Origin: an uncultured Bacteroidota bacterium
Lineage (GTDB): Bacteria; Bacteroidota; Bacteroidia; Bacteroidales; UBA932
Length of the DNA stretch: 64,000 nt
Direction of reading: 5' to 3'
Assembly (NCBI GenBank): GCA_937901965.1
Contig: CALGSW010000012.1
Span: 62,001 to 126,000 of the forward strand
Shown here one piece after another: positions 52,813-62,009 of this stretch. Both the position numbers and the translations under genes were made by a program. Within the stretch, counting starts at the first letter, position 1. Every line of letters starts with the position of its first letter. The notes beneath the pieces were generated by a model. It did no database searches. It had not been told where the DNA came from and saw nothing but the letters and a program-made list of their open reading frames with translations.

Positions 52813-55455
52813 TTAAAAAAGGGTGGGAGAGTCTTGTTGCTCTTCAGGTTGAGTTAACTCCTCAATGTTATTCTCCTGTTCCTCCTGATCTTTTTGCAGA
52901 GGTTCAATAAATCTTATTGACTCTACTTCAAAATTTGTGAGTCTCTTGCCTTTTGCCCGTATACTTTTGCCTGCAATAAAACTCTCTGCATCAACTATCT
53001 CTGCCGGTCTCTTTGCGTGTTTACCGCCAAATTGTATCTCAACCTGAGGAAATTTGTCATTTGATATGTCCAGCATATAACTACCTGGCGCATCTGAAAT
53101 AAATGAAGAGACAATGTTATCATTTGGTTCAAAAGGGAACCTTTTTATGTAATAACATGACTGCTCGGCATCAAAATAGATAACTGTGTATATTTTCTGA
53201 GTGTCCAGCTTCTCAACTAGCTTTAAATCTCCCTGGTATCTGTTACTTAAGTCAAAATTTGTGGTGTAGTACTCTCCATTTTTACAAATTGCCAGTATGT
53301 GATCTCCCTGGAGGTATTCGCCCAAAAATATCCCTCTTGAGTCTGAGTTTAATCTGTTTATATCTGTATCAAACCAGATGGACTGACCTCCAAACTGAGA
53401 AACACCTTTTGATTTTAGCTGAATTTTATGGACAGGATTTTTACTGAACACATTTCCTCGCGATCCTCTGTTTTTTATTGCAAGGGTTGAAAAATCGTAT
53501 TCAAATATCAGCTTCTTGAGTTTTGGGCGTGGCTTTAGGAAAACCTTTAGTACTTCAGCCTCTCCGTTAGGGTTCTCTGTGAACCATAAAACCTGAGACC
53601 CATCCTTACCCTGTGTCAGGTCGTACTCTTTATCTCTTGTCATGCTGGTTACGGCAAACCTTTTTACGAAATATTCACCACTTTTGCCATGTCTGTACAC
53701 AGCATTATATATAGTGCGTTCGTCGTTCTTTTTAAATACGCCCACATGAATTATCCCTTTACCTACAAAAGCCTTGTCCTGAATTTTTGTAACCAGATAC
53801 TTTCCGTTTGACAAAAAGACTATAACATCATCAATATCTGAACACTCACAAACAAATTCTGCATTTTCATCTCTGCGAAGGTCCATCCCAACAAAGCCCT
53901 CCTCCTTATTTGCATAAAGTTTTGCGTTAACGGCAACCACCTTAGTTGCCTCTATTGTTTCAAAGCTGGTGATAGTGGTCTTTCTTGGAAATCTCTCTCC
54001 GTACTTTTTCTTTATCTGCTGATAATATTTTATGGTATAGCTATTAAGATGCTCAAGATTATTCTTTACTTCAGCCATCTCCTCTTCCATCTTCCTGATT
54101 GCATCTTCAAGTGCCTTCATATCAAACATGGAGATTTTGCGGACGGGCTTTTCAACCAGTTTCAGAATATCTTCCCTGATTATAGGTTTACGCAGTCTTT
54201 GCTGATATCTCAGGAGTTCTGACTCAATATTGTCCAGCTGATCTTTCCATGAATCAGTCTTCTTCTCAAGTTCTTTATATATTTTTTCTTCAAAAAATAT
54301 CTTTTCAAGCGATGTGTAGTGCCATGAGTCCTCAAGTTCTGCAAGCCTTATTTCTAGTTCTCTCTTCAGGAGACTTTTTGTGTACTCAGCGTTATGTTTA
54401 AGAATTTCGTCAACACCAAGAAAACATGGGTGACTATCTTTAATCACACATGAATTTGGCGATATTGAAACCTCGCAATCGGTAAATGCATAAAGTGCGT
54501 CAATGGTCTTGTCGGGAGAGACTTCATTATGAAGATGTACTACTATCTCGGCACCCGATGAGGTATTATCATCAACCTTCCTGATCTTGATTTTTCCTTT
54601 ATCGTTGGCTTTAAGGATTGACTCAATGAGTTTGCCGGTTGTCTGTCCAAAAGGAATCTCGGTTATTGAGAGGGTACGTTTATCAACTTTTGTGATTTTC
54701 GCTCTAACCTTAACCGCACCTCCTCTAAGCCCCTGATTATATTTACTGCAATCTGCAAGACCGCCTGTTGGGAAGTCCGGAAGTATGGTAAATTCATTAT
54801 TATTAAGATAGGCTATACATGCATCTATCAGCTCATTAAGGTTGTGAGGAAGTATTTTTGAAGCAAGCCCTACTGCAATACCCTCTACACCCTGAGCCAG
54901 CAACAGCGGGAATTTTACCGGAAGGTTGACAGGCTCCTGATTTCTGCCGTCATATGACGGCATCCATTCAGTTGTTTTAGGATTAAAAACAACCTCGTTT
55001 GCAAATTTACTGAGCCTTGCCTCTATATATCTTGGAGCGGCGGCACTATCTCCGGTGAGTGTGTTGCCCCAGTTACCCTGGCAGTCAACTAACAGATCTT
55101 TCTGACCCAGTTGAACAAGTGCATCCCCAATGGAGGCGTCTCCGTGTGGGTGAAACTGCATTGTATGACCAATGATATTTGCAACTTTGTTATACCTGCC
55201 GTCATCCATTCTCTTCATTGAGTGGAGAATACGTCTCTGAACCGGTTTCAGACCGTCATTGATATGGGGGACAGCTCTTTCAAGTATAACATAGGAAGCA
55301 TAATCAAGGAACCAATCTTTGTACATACCCGTAAGTTTGTACTTCTTGTCTCCCTCATTTATGAGTTTGTCATACTTACTGTTCTCAGATGATTCGGAAA
55401 TGTCGTCAGATTCTTCCTGAAGTTCGGGTTCGTAATCAAGGTCAGGGGTGCTCAT
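52813..55455 (-). CDS. parC: DNA topoisomerase IV subunit A (GyrA/ParC family)
   Basis: An 880-residue breakage-reunion subunit. The quinolone-determining region is HPHGDASIGDALVQLGQKDL and the catalytic Tyr is in AAAPRYIEARLS. A long N-terminal acidic stretch and the C-terminal beta-pinwheel with weak repeat match (no strict GyrA box QRRGGKG seen) favour ParC over GyrA. The acidic tail is rich in Glu/Gln. It lies 17 bp after era and 6 bp before aroK. parE is not in the window. Confidence 0.93.
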   Translation of the reverse strand: MSTPDLDYEPELQEESDDISESSENSKYDKLINEGDKKYKLTGMYKDWFLDYASYVILERAVPHINDGLKPVQRRILHSMKRMDDGRYNKVANIIGHTMQFHPHGDASIGDALVQLGQKDLLVDCQGNWGNTLTGDSAAAPRYIEARLSKFANEVVFNPKTTEWMPSYDGRNQEPVNLPVKFPLLLAQGVEGIAVGLASKILPHNLNELIDACIAYLNNNEFTILPDFPTGGLADCSKYNQGLRGGAVKVRAKITKVDKRTLSITEIPFGQTTGKLIESILKANDKGKIKIRKVDDNTSSGAEIVVHLHNEVSPDKTIDALYAFTDCEVSISPNSCVIKDSHPCFLGVDEILKHNAEYTKSLLKRELEIRLAELEDSWHYTSLEKIFFEEKIYKELEKKTDSWKDQLDNIESELLRYQQRLRKPIIREDILKLVEKPVRKISMFDMKALEDAIRKMEEEMAEVKNNLEHLNSYTIKYYQQIKKKYGERFPRKTTITSFETIEATKVVAVNAKLYANKEEGFVGMDLRRDENAEFVCECSDIDDVIVFLSNGKYLVTKIQDKAFVGKGIIHVGVFKKNDERTIYNAVYRHGKSGEYFVKRFAVTSMTRDKEYDLTQGKDGSQVLWFTENPNGEAEVLKVFLKPRPKLKKLIFEYDFSTLAIKNRGSRGNVFSKNPVHKIQLKSKGVSQFGGQSIWFDTDINRLNSDSRGIFLGEYLQGDHILAICKNGEYYTTNFDLSNRYQGDLKLVEKLDTQKIYTVIYFDAEQSCYYIKRFPFEPNDNIVSSFISDAPGSYMLDISNDKFPQVEIQFGGKHAKRPAEIVDAESFIAGKSIRAKGKRLTNFEVESIRFIEPLQKDQEEQENNIEELTQPEEQQDSPTLF

Positions 55456-55472
55456 TCTGCTTGTTGGTTTTT

Positions 55473-56372
55473 CTAGTCTTGTATGTAACCAAACTGTTTA
55501 AGCTTTCTCTTATCTTCTCTCCAGTCTGGATTTACCTTTACAAATATCTGCAAAAAAACCTTTTTTTCAAAAAAGGATTCCATATCCTTTCTTGCCAGTG
55601 TCCCTACCTTTTTTAATGCCGAGCCTGCCTTCCCAATTATTATCCCTTTCTGGGAATCTCTCATAACATATATCACAGCCTCAATTGAATAGAGCTCTTT
55701 ACTCTCTTTGAATGATTCAATTGTAACCTCGGTAGAGTAGGGAATCTCTTTATCATAAGTGAGAAGAATTTTCTCTCTGATAATTTCAGATGCAAAGAAG
55801 CGGAGATTTCTGTCTGTAAACACATCCTTGTCATACCATGCAGGACTCTCCGGAATCAGTTGGATAATCCTGTTCAGCAGTGGTGATATATTGAATTTTT
55901 CCTGAGCGGAAACAGGGAATATCTCAGCGCGGGGAACAAGTTCTCTCCATTTTTCATTGAGCATTTCCAAATCTTTTTGATTTGAAAGGTCAATCTTGTT
56001 GATTATCAGTATTACAGGAGAAGAGACCTTGTTCAGTTTCTCTATGTAATCTTCGTTCTTTGTGCTCTTTTCAACAACATCTGTTACATAAAGGATAACA
56101 TCGGCATCACCAATAGCAGTCTCAACAAAGTTCATCATGCTCTCCTGAAGCTTGTAGCTTGGTCTGAGAATACCGGGCGTGTCAGAGAAAACGAGCTGAT
56201 AATCCTCTCCGTTAACAATGCCCATAATCCTGTGTCTTGTGGTTTGAGCCTTTGCTGTTACAATTGAAAGCTTTTCTCCTACAAGAGCATTCATAAGGGT
56301 AGATTTGCCAACATTAGGGTTTCCGATAATGTTGACAAATCCCGATTTATGATTTTTAGGTGTGTTATTCAT
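55473..56372 (-). CDS. era: GTPase Era
   Basis: A 299-residue GTPase that assists 16S rRNA maturation and 30S assembly. G1 GNPNVGKST, G3 DTPGI, G4 NKIDLS and the C-terminal KH domain (GIIIGKAGSALKKVGTLARK) are complete. The ATG at 56372 is taken because it gives MNNTPKNHKSGFVNIIG directly before the G domain. It overlaps the end of the rlu gene by 8 bp (ATGAATAA), so translation is probably coupled. Confidence 0.96.
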   Translation of the reverse strand: MNNTPKNHKSGFVNIIGNPNVGKSTLMNALVGEKLSIVTAKAQTTRHRIMGIVNGEDYQLVFSDTPGILRPSYKLQESMMNFVETAIGDADVILYVTDVVEKSTKNEDYIEKLNKVSSPVILIINKIDLSNQKDLEMLNEKWRELVPRAEIFPVSAQEKFNISPLLNRIIQLIPESPAWYDKDVFTDRNLRFFASEIIREKILLTYDKEIPYSTEVTIESFKESKELYSIEAVIYVMRDSQKGIIIGKAGSALKKVGTLARKDMESFFEKKVFLQIFVKVNPDWREDKRKLKQFGYIQD

Positions 56373-57588
56373 AAGAACCCATTTTGAGCATAGCAACTTC
56401 GTTTTCTGTCAGAAAACGCCATTGTCCTCTTCTCAAACTCTTTTTTGTAAGTCCGGCAAAGTAAACTCTGTCAAGTCTTTTTACTTTATAACCGAGATGT
56501 TCAAAAATTCTTCTTACTACTCTGTTTCTTCCGGAGTGAATCTCAAGCCCTACCTGGCTATTGTCTTCATCAACATATGAAAGAGAATCGGCATGAATCT
56601 CTCCATCCTCCAGAACAACACCCTCCAGTATTTGGTCAAAGTGTGGTTTAGAGAGGTTTTTATCCAGGACTACATGATAAATTTTCTTTCTGTTGTTTGA
56701 TGGGTGCGTAAGAGAGTCGGCAAGTTCACCGTCATTTGTGAGCAGAAGTACTCCTGTGGTCTGTTTGTCAAGCCTACCCACAGGATAAACCCTTTGCGGG
56801 CATTTCCCGGCAATAAGCTCCATTACAGTCTTCTCAGCGTTTGGATCTGAAAGAGTAGTAACAAAGTCTTTAGGTTTATTCATCAAAATGTATACTTTTT
56901 CTTCACCTTTTAGCCTCTCTCCGTTGAATCTGATGTCGTCTGACGGGTTAACTCTTACCCCTAGCTGAGTAATTATTTCACCGTTAACAGTTACAAGACC
57001 TGCTGTAATATACTCATCTGCCTCCCTGCGTGAGCAGATACCTGAGTTTGCGATATATTTATTCAATCTTACCAGTCCGTCATCTCTTTTCTTGGCAGTG
57101 GCTCTCTTCTTAATGACTCTGGTGGGTTTATCAAATGATGGCCTCCTGCCAGCGGATCTTCCATATGATGGTCTCTCATCTGAGGAGCTTCTGTCATAAG
57201 ATGGCTTTCTTGATGTTGATCTTCCATATGATGGCCTTTCATCTGATGATGAGCGTCTGTATGATGGTCTCTCGTCTGATGATGAACGTCTGTATGATGG
57301 CCTCTCTTCTGATGCGTTCCTGTCGTAAGTTGGCTTTCTTGAAATAGTTCTTCCTGATGATGGTCTCTCATCAGAGGTGGGTTTGCTGAAAGAAGGTCTG
57401 CCGGCAGATGGTCTGCCCGATGAAGGTCTTCCTGATGATGGTCTCCCTGACGACGGCCTTCCTGATGTTGGTCTTCCTGATGATGGTCTGTCAGAATTTC
57501 TGTAAGGTCTGGCATCACTGCGACCTCTTGATGGTTGTTCCTCTGACCTCCCGGCCTCGGAACCCTTTTTTAATTCAAATTTTCTCAT
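56365..57588 (-). CDS. RluB/RsuA-family pseudouridine synthase with repeat-rich N-terminal extension
   Basis: A 407-residue protein. The C-terminal part is a standard rRNA pseudouridine synthase: S4 domain (about 175-235, VRLNKYIANSGICSRREADE) and catalytic domain with the Asp in VGRLDKQTTGVLLLTNDGEL and HSGRNRVVRRIFEHLGYKV. The first about 165 residues are unlike the core: Ser/Arg/Pro repeats of 5 residues (SGRPS) and 10 residues (SSDERPSYRR), strongly basic and disordered. Such tails are seen in some Bacteroidota but the length here is notable. The ATG at 57588 (MRKFELKKG) is preferred over a TTG in the promoter box. Target site: a 23S-type uridine is likely. Confidence 0.9.
   Translation of the reverse strand: MRKFELKKGSEAGRSEEQPSRGRSDARPYRNSDRPSSGRPTSGRPSSGRPSSGRPSSGRPSAGRPSFSKPTSDERPSSGRTISRKPTYDRNASEERPSYRRSSSDERPSYRRSSSDERPSYGRSTSRKPSYDRSSSDERPSYGRSAGRRPSFDKPTRVIKKRATAKKRDDGLVRLNKYIANSGICSRREADEYITAGLVTVNGEIITQLGVRVNPSDDIRFNGERLKGEEKVYILMNKPKDFVTTLSDPNAEKTVMELIAGKCPQRVYPVGRLDKQTTGVLLLTNDGELADSLTHPSNNRKKIYHVVLDKNLSKPHFDQILEGVVLEDGEIHADSLSYVDEDNSQVGLEIHSGRNRVVRRIFEHLGYKVKRLDRVYFAGLTKKSLRRGQWRFLTENEVAMLKMGSYE
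57130..57490 (-). repeat. In-frame tandem-repeat DNA encoding basic low-complexity segment
   Basis: The first section is a run of about six near-identical 15-bp units (SGRPS), and the second is a run of about seven 30-bp units (SSSDERPSYR and variants). All changes keep the frame, showing that this is a coding repeat subject to expansion or contraction rather than an insertion. Confidence 0.85.
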
Positions 57589-57606
57589 TGATATAGAATT
57601 CGGGTG

Positions 57607-57614
57607 CAAATGTA
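57607..57614 (-). promoter_or_regulatory. Bacteroidota -7 box for the rlu-era-parC-aroK unit
   Basis: TACATTTG on the minus strand, 18 bp before the ATG at 57588. The TTG at 57609-57607, which looks like an in-frame start, is part of this box. Predicted leader is about 13 nt. Confidence 0.5.
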
Positions 57615-57671
57615 TGTTATTAAGATAGATTTTCCTACTTTTACAATCTTATTAAGCAACTTCCTGGTATT

Positions 57672-58949
57672 ATGAATGGCCTTAAGGCGCTGCTTACGCG
57701 CAGATTTGGAATAAACCCTCTTATGAGGGAGAATCTTATAGTCTCTTTACGTTCAATTAAGAGTACGCGCCTGCGTTCATCTCTGACTATTCTGATTATT
57801 GCCATTGGGATAACTTCGCTGGTGGGCATTCTTACAGCCACTGATTCTCTAAAGGCACTTATGACAGAAAATTTTGGGAAAATGGGTGCAAACTCTTTTT
57901 CTGTGAGGTCAACTTTTTCTGATACTGAGACAGCGGGCAGGAGACCCAGGGTAATGAACAGAAGAAATATCTCATATGCTCAGGCACGAAGTTTTGCAGA
58001 GAATTACAAGGTTCCGTCAATCATTTCCATATCTGCCACCGCGATAGGAAATGCAACCATCAAATATTCATCAAATAAGACTAATCCAAATATCCGCGTA
58101 ACAGCAACAGATGAAAATAATCTCTCGTTTACAGGGGCATCTATTGCAAAGGGAAGGAACTTCAGCAAACAGGATATTGAATCAGCAACATTTACATGCC
58201 TTATTGGCTCTGGTGTTGAACGTTCTCTTTTTAAGGGAGTAGATGCTGTTGGGAAAATTATCAGTGTTGGAGCAGCAAGGTATGAGGTTATTGGCACAAT
58301 CGCCAGTCAGGGAAGTACTTTTGGAGGAGGGCCCGACAATCAGGTATGGATTCCTATTTCAAATGCCAGAGGTGTGTTTCTCACAGACAACTCTTTTTAT
58401 GTTATTAACGTAATACCTAAAGATGGAGTTGATCAGGAGAAGGCTCTTGAGACAGCTGAACAATTATTCAGATCTATAAGAAGACTGAGTCCCATGGATG
58501 CATCGGACTTCCGAGTTACCAAATCAGATGCTTTTCTGGAAGATATTATGAAGATAATGGGGTATGTGACTGCAGCTGCATTTATAATAGGTATCATTAC
58601 GCTTCTGGGAGCTGCAGTGGGTCTTATGAATATAATGCTTGTATCTGTTAAAGAGAGGACAAGAGAGATAGGTACAAGAAAAGCTATAGGTGCAAATTCA
58701 AAGACAATCAAACAGCAGTTTCTTTTTGAATCAATTGTTATAGGTCAGATAGGTGGTTTAATGGGAATTCTCCTGGGTATTATTATAGGGAATCTTACAG
58801 CTCTGATAATGAAGAGTCCGTTTGTAATGCCTTGGTTATGGATGTTTATGGGTGTTGTTGTATGTCTTATAGTCAGTATCTTATCCGGATATATCCCTGC
58901 CGTTAGAGCCTCTAAGCTTGATCCAATAGAGGCGCTAAGATATGAGTAG
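57672..58949 (+). CDS. ABC transporter permease, MacB/FtsX type
   Basis: A 425-residue integral membrane protein. It begins with a cytoplasmic tail and one helix (LTILIIAIGITSLVGILTA), then the periplasmic MacB core domain (about 70-290), and three helices with the FtsX domain: MNIMLVSVKERTREIGTRKA-type (residues about 315-345) and IGGLMGILLGIIIGNLTALI. It should couple to an ABC ATPase to move or signal on a substrate in the periplasm, but no ATPase gene is near. It is a single plus-strand gene between minus-strand neighbours. Substrate is unknown. Confidence 0.88.
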   Translation: MNGLKALLTRRFGINPLMRENLIVSLRSIKSTRLRSSLTILIIAIGITSLVGILTATDSLKALMTENFGKMGANSFSVRSTFSDTETAGRRPRVMNRRNISYAQARSFAENYKVPSIISISATAIGNATIKYSSNKTNPNIRVTATDENNLSFTGASIAKGRNFSKQDIESATFTCLIGSGVERSLFKGVDAVGKIISVGAARYEVIGTIASQGSTFGGGPDNQVWIPISNARGVFLTDNSFYVINVIPKDGVDQEKALETAEQLFRSIRRLSPMDASDFRVTKSDAFLEDIMKIMGYVTAAAFIIGIITLLGAAVGLMNIMLVSVKERTREIGTRKAIGANSKTIKQQFLFESIVIGQIGGLMGILLGIIIGNLTALIMKSPFVMPWLWMFMGVVVCLIVSILSGYIPAVRASKLDPIEALRYE

Positions 58950-58967
58950 TTAATCTCTCTGAAAATA

Positions 58968-59735
58968 CTACTTAAGCCTGAAATTATAAGTAATTGTTCC
59001 CTCCTGAACAGCCGGAGCAGATGAGCTGAGATTGAATTTTGCTTTTAAAGCTGCACGTTTTGAAGCTTCCCACAGTGTTTTGTTTTGAACAGTGGTTCCG
59101 GGAGCACCCGGAGTCGCGTCAATAACGCTTCCGTACTGATCTACCTTGATTTTTACAACAACCTTTCCTGAAGTATTTACAGAATAATCCGGTTCAGGGA
59201 GATTGCCCATCAGGCTTCTTCCTGCAAGCCTTGCCGAAGGCTCTCCCTCCACAGCACCCACCTGTGTATTCCCCTCAGCATGTCCTGCCGAGAGACTCTC
59301 AGATATCTGTCTGGCAACCTGGGGATCTGTTGTATTTTGATTTTTTGCACTTGGAAAGAGTGCCCGGTTGTCAATTTTAGGTCTTGGAGGCTCATAATGT
59401 TCAACATCTCCCTTATCTCCAGATGTTGACTCTGCACCTGTATTTGCCCTGCTACCCTGCATGGCGGACTCTGACCTCTGAACCAGTCTTACCTCATCTT
59501 CAGGTTTGGGATTTTCAACTCGGGGCTCATGTCCGCTCTTTACCTGTATAGGTTTTGGAGGTTCCATCTCAAAGTCAATTTCAATACCGGTTTCGGCAGG
59601 AGGTGGGTATACAACTTTAAATCCAGATGAAAAAAGCATTGTCATTGCCAGAATATGCACACCTACAGTTAGTCCGGCTCCGATTATCTTGGCCCGGGCC
59701 TCCTGAGGGGTGTCATGTTTAGGCACTTTTGACAT
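58968..59735 (-). CDS. tonB: TonB-family energy transducer
   Basis: A 255-residue protein with one N-terminal transmembrane helix (LTVGVHILAMTMLFSSGFKV), a Pro/Lys/Glu-rich periplasmic linker (EMEPPKPIQVKSGHEPRVEN) and a C-terminal TonB-like domain (about 180-255) ending GTITYNFRLK. It passes proton-motive energy to outer-membrane transporters such as the SusC proteins. It is the last gene of exbB-exbD-tonB; gaps are 8 and 32 bp. Confidence 0.9.
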   Translation of the reverse strand: MSKVPKHDTPQEARAKIIGAGLTVGVHILAMTMLFSSGFKVVYPPPAETGIEIDFEMEPPKPIQVKSGHEPRVENPKPEDEVRLVQRSESAMQGSRANTGAESTSGDKGDVEHYEPPRPKIDNRALFPSAKNQNTTDPQVARQISESLSAGHAEGNTQVGAVEGEPSARLAGRSLMGNLPEPDYSVNTSGKVVVKIKVDQYGSVIDATPGAPGTTVQNKTLWEASKRAALKAKFNLSSSAPAVQEGTITYNFRLK

Positions 59736-59767
59736 GTTTATTGATTTAATATAATATATTAAGATTA

Positions 59768-60181
59768 TTACTCAGCAGCTGTTGCAAGAATTATTCTGTA
59801 CTGGTTCCTTTTTGCAATATTCATCACATTAACAACCTGTTCCATTGGTACGCTTTTGTCTACATGCAATGATATTGTAGGCTCCTCTTTGTCCATAAGC
59901 TCTTGTTGAATAAGACCCTCAATTTCATTAAAAGCTACTGGAGTATTCTTGCCGTTAATGTGGAATGAGAATGTATTTGAGGGTTGGTAGTGTTTTATGG
60001 AGATGCTCACCATTGGTTTTGCCGCAACCTGATTTGTACTTTTTGGCAGAAGTAACTTAAGTGCGTTTGGGTTTACCAAAGTAGATGTAACAAGGAAGAA
60101 GACCAGTAAAAGAAATACTATGTCTGTCATTGATGACATACTGAATGACGGATCTACTTTTGAACGACGTTTAATTGCCAT
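59768..60181 (-). CDS. exbD: ExbD/TolR-family biopolymer transport protein
   Basis: A 137-residue protein with one helix (MTDIVFLLLVFFLVTSTLV) and a periplasmic domain. The N-terminus SMSSMTDIVFLLLVFF has the Asp that carries protons in ExbD/TolR. Between exbB and tonB. Confidence 0.95.
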   Translation of the reverse strand: MAIKRRSKVDPSFSMSSMTDIVFLLLVFFLVTSTLVNPNALKLLLPKSTNQVAAKPMVSISIKHYQPSNTFSFHINGKNTPVAFNEIEGLIQQELMDKEEPTISLHVDKSVPMEQVVNVMNIAKRNQYRIILATAAE

Positions 60182-60189
60182 TGTATAAT

Positions 60190-60897
60190 TTATTTACCTG
60201 CAGGTTCATGCAGAAGATCCATGAATTCAATTGTATTACTCTCCATTTTGTATACAATGTTGTCAATTCTGGCAACCAGATAGTTGTATCCAAAATATGC
60301 AGTGATACCCACTATAAGACCTGCTACAGTTGTAACCATTGCAGTATAAATACCTCCTGAAAGCAGGGTTATATCAACATTGCTTCCTGCCTGAGACATA
60401 TTATAAAACGCCTGAATCATACCTATTACAGTACCAAGAAATCCAATCATAGGTGCACCTCCGGCAATTGTGGCAAGCATGGGAAGTCCCTTTTCAAGCC
60501 TTGAGACCTCTACATTACCCATGTTTTCAACAGCGGTCTGGATATCACTCAATGGTCTCCCGATTCTTTCAATACCTTTCTCAATAAGTCTTGCGATAGG
60601 AGTCTCCTGAGTCTGGCAAAGATTGATTGCAGCCTTAATTTTGCCTTCATGAATATAGTCGTGAATGTTTCTCATGAAATTTTCATCAATCTGAGAGGCT
60701 TTTCTTATTGCCCACCATCTCTCCCCAAATATATAAATGGTAAGGATGGACAGGAGCAGAAGTGGTATCATAATCCATCCGCCCTTTAGAGCCATTTCAA
60801 TAAGTGAAAAGGATATCTCCTCTTTAACAGGAATAACTGCCTGAACTGCAGCCTCTGCGGCATCCTGTGCCATTGCTGCTAAAATTGTGAAGGTCAT
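60190..60897 (-). CDS. exbB: MotA/TolQ/ExbB-family proton channel protein
   Basis: A 235-residue inner-membrane protein with three helices: IPLLLLSILTIYIFGERW, GGAPMIGFLGTVIGMIQAFY and TAMVTTVAGLIVGITAYFGYN, the last two being the conserved channel pair. The stretch before the first helix (MTFTILAAMAQDAAEAAVQA) could be a cleaved signal or an N-terminal helix. With exbD and tonB it forms the motor that drives the SusC-type transporters. A TATTTTTG box lies upstream. Confidence 0.95.
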   Translation of the reverse strand: MTFTILAAMAQDAAEAAVQAVIPVKEEISFSLIEMALKGGWIMIPLLLLSILTIYIFGERWWAIRKASQIDENFMRNIHDYIHEGKIKAAINLCQTQETPIARLIEKGIERIGRPLSDIQTAVENMGNVEVSRLEKGLPMLATIAGGAPMIGFLGTVIGMIQAFYNMSQAGSNVDITLLSGGIYTAMVTTVAGLIVGITAYFGYNYLVARIDNIVYKMESNTIEFMDLLHEPAGK

Positions 60898-60926
60898 AAT
60901 TAATTCTTGGTTTTATCTGTAGTACG

Positions 60927-60934
60927 CAAAAATA
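60927..60934 (-). promoter_or_regulatory. Bacteroidota -7 box for exbB-exbD-tonB
   Basis: TATTTTTG on the minus strand, 29 bp before the exbB ATG. No TTG at exact spacing was found, so this is a partial match. Confidence 0.4.
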
Positions 60935-60995
60935 CAACAATTGGGCCATTAATTTAACAGCTCAATTATTAAAATTTTATTAAAATACTATTTTG

Positions 60996-62009
60996 TTATC
61001 TGTGTTCTTCGTAATTTTTATACTTTGCAAATCTTCCTGAACTCTTTGGGTGTAAATTATCCGGTCTTGGCCATGGCCACCCTCCGAATTCAGTCTTGCG
61101 GTAATCTTCAAAAGCCTTGAAAATTTCCTCCTTTGTATTCATTACAAATGGTCCGTATTGAATTACTGGCTCATGAACTGGCATTCCCTGAAGAAGTACA
61201 ATAAGATTTTCTTCAGTGATACCCATTATTTCAATCTCTTTATCGGGAGTTACATCCAGTCCGTAACCAGCATTGACTATGATGCCGTTAACAGTTATGG
61301 AGCCGCCTCTGTAAAAATAGAGCGATCTGACAGACCCGGCTTTCGCAGGTGGAATTGTTAAAGTTGCCTTGCCTTTTAATTTTATGGTGAGAATCATTAC
61401 ATCATTCTCAGGGAATGCTGCCCATGAGTCCGGGGCAGGATCAAGGGCCTTCTTACCGCCGAACTCTCCCGCTATAATATCAATCTCCGCAATGTTATTA
61501 TCTCCTTTGGAAATTGAGACTTTTGGGATATCCTCAGACCAAAGCATTTTAAAGTGCGGATCTGCAAATTTTCTGGACTTTGGCAGGTTTAACCACACCT
61601 GAAAAAGTTCTGCATGGTTATCACCATTTTCGTTAAGTAATGGGAACATTTCAGAATGCTGAAGGCCAGAGCCTGCTGTCATCCATTGAACATCACCCTC
61701 TCCGTAGCGACCAGCTTGCCCATGTGAATCAGAGTGGTCAACAAACCCCTTCTTAACAATAGTAATTGTCTCAAAACCTCTGTGAGGATGTACCGGGAAC
61801 CCCGGAACCTTATCTCCGTGATACATCCGCCATCCGTCTTTTGGTTCAAAATCACTGCCGATGTTTCTGCCTTCAAGTGAGGCAACAGGCTCCATTCTTT
61901 CATTTCCGGCCGGGTATAAATCTAAATGATGGGCACAAAAAATAAATGGATTCCTAACCGGCCACTGGGGGCCGAGTGGAGTTTCTTTTAATATTATTGA
62001 CTTATTCAT
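60996..62009 (-). CDS. Pirin family protein
   Basis: A 337-residue bicupin. The N-terminal cupin carries the metal site VHPHRGFETIT (two His), GRYGEGDVQWMTAGSGLQHSE (His and Glu), and the C-terminal cupin follows (VRSLYFYRGGSITVNGIIV). The full metal set is kept, so an Fe2+-dependent quercetinase-like or regulatory role is possible. Its ATG overlaps the end of the GT51 gene by 8 bp (ATGAATAA), suggesting coupling; functional linkage is not obvious. Confidence 0.93.
   Translation of the reverse strand: MNKSIILKETPLGPQWPVRNPFIFCAHHLDLYPAGNERMEPVASLEGRNIGSDFEPKDGWRMYHGDKVPGFPVHPHRGFETITIVKKGFVDHSDSHGQAGRYGEGDVQWMTAGSGLQHSEMFPLLNENGDNHAELFQVWLNLPKSRKFADPHFKMLWSEDIPKVSISKGDNNIAEIDIIAGEFGGKKALDPAPDSWAAFPENDVMILTIKLKGKATLTIPPAKAGSVRSLYFYRGGSITVNGIIVNAGYGLDVTPDKEIEIMGITEENLIVLLQGMPVHEPVIQYGPFVMNTKEEIFKAFEDYRKTEFGGWPWPRPDNLHPKSSGRFAKYKNYEEHR

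Noticed and set aside
56362..56580. Plus-strand frame opposite the end of the rlu gene
   Set aside because: Antisense shadow with no domain or promoter.
57130..57490. Possible CRISPR-like or minisatellite array
   Set aside because: Units of 15 and 30 bp are contiguous without spacers and all keep one reading frame of the pseudouridine synthase, so they are coding repeats.
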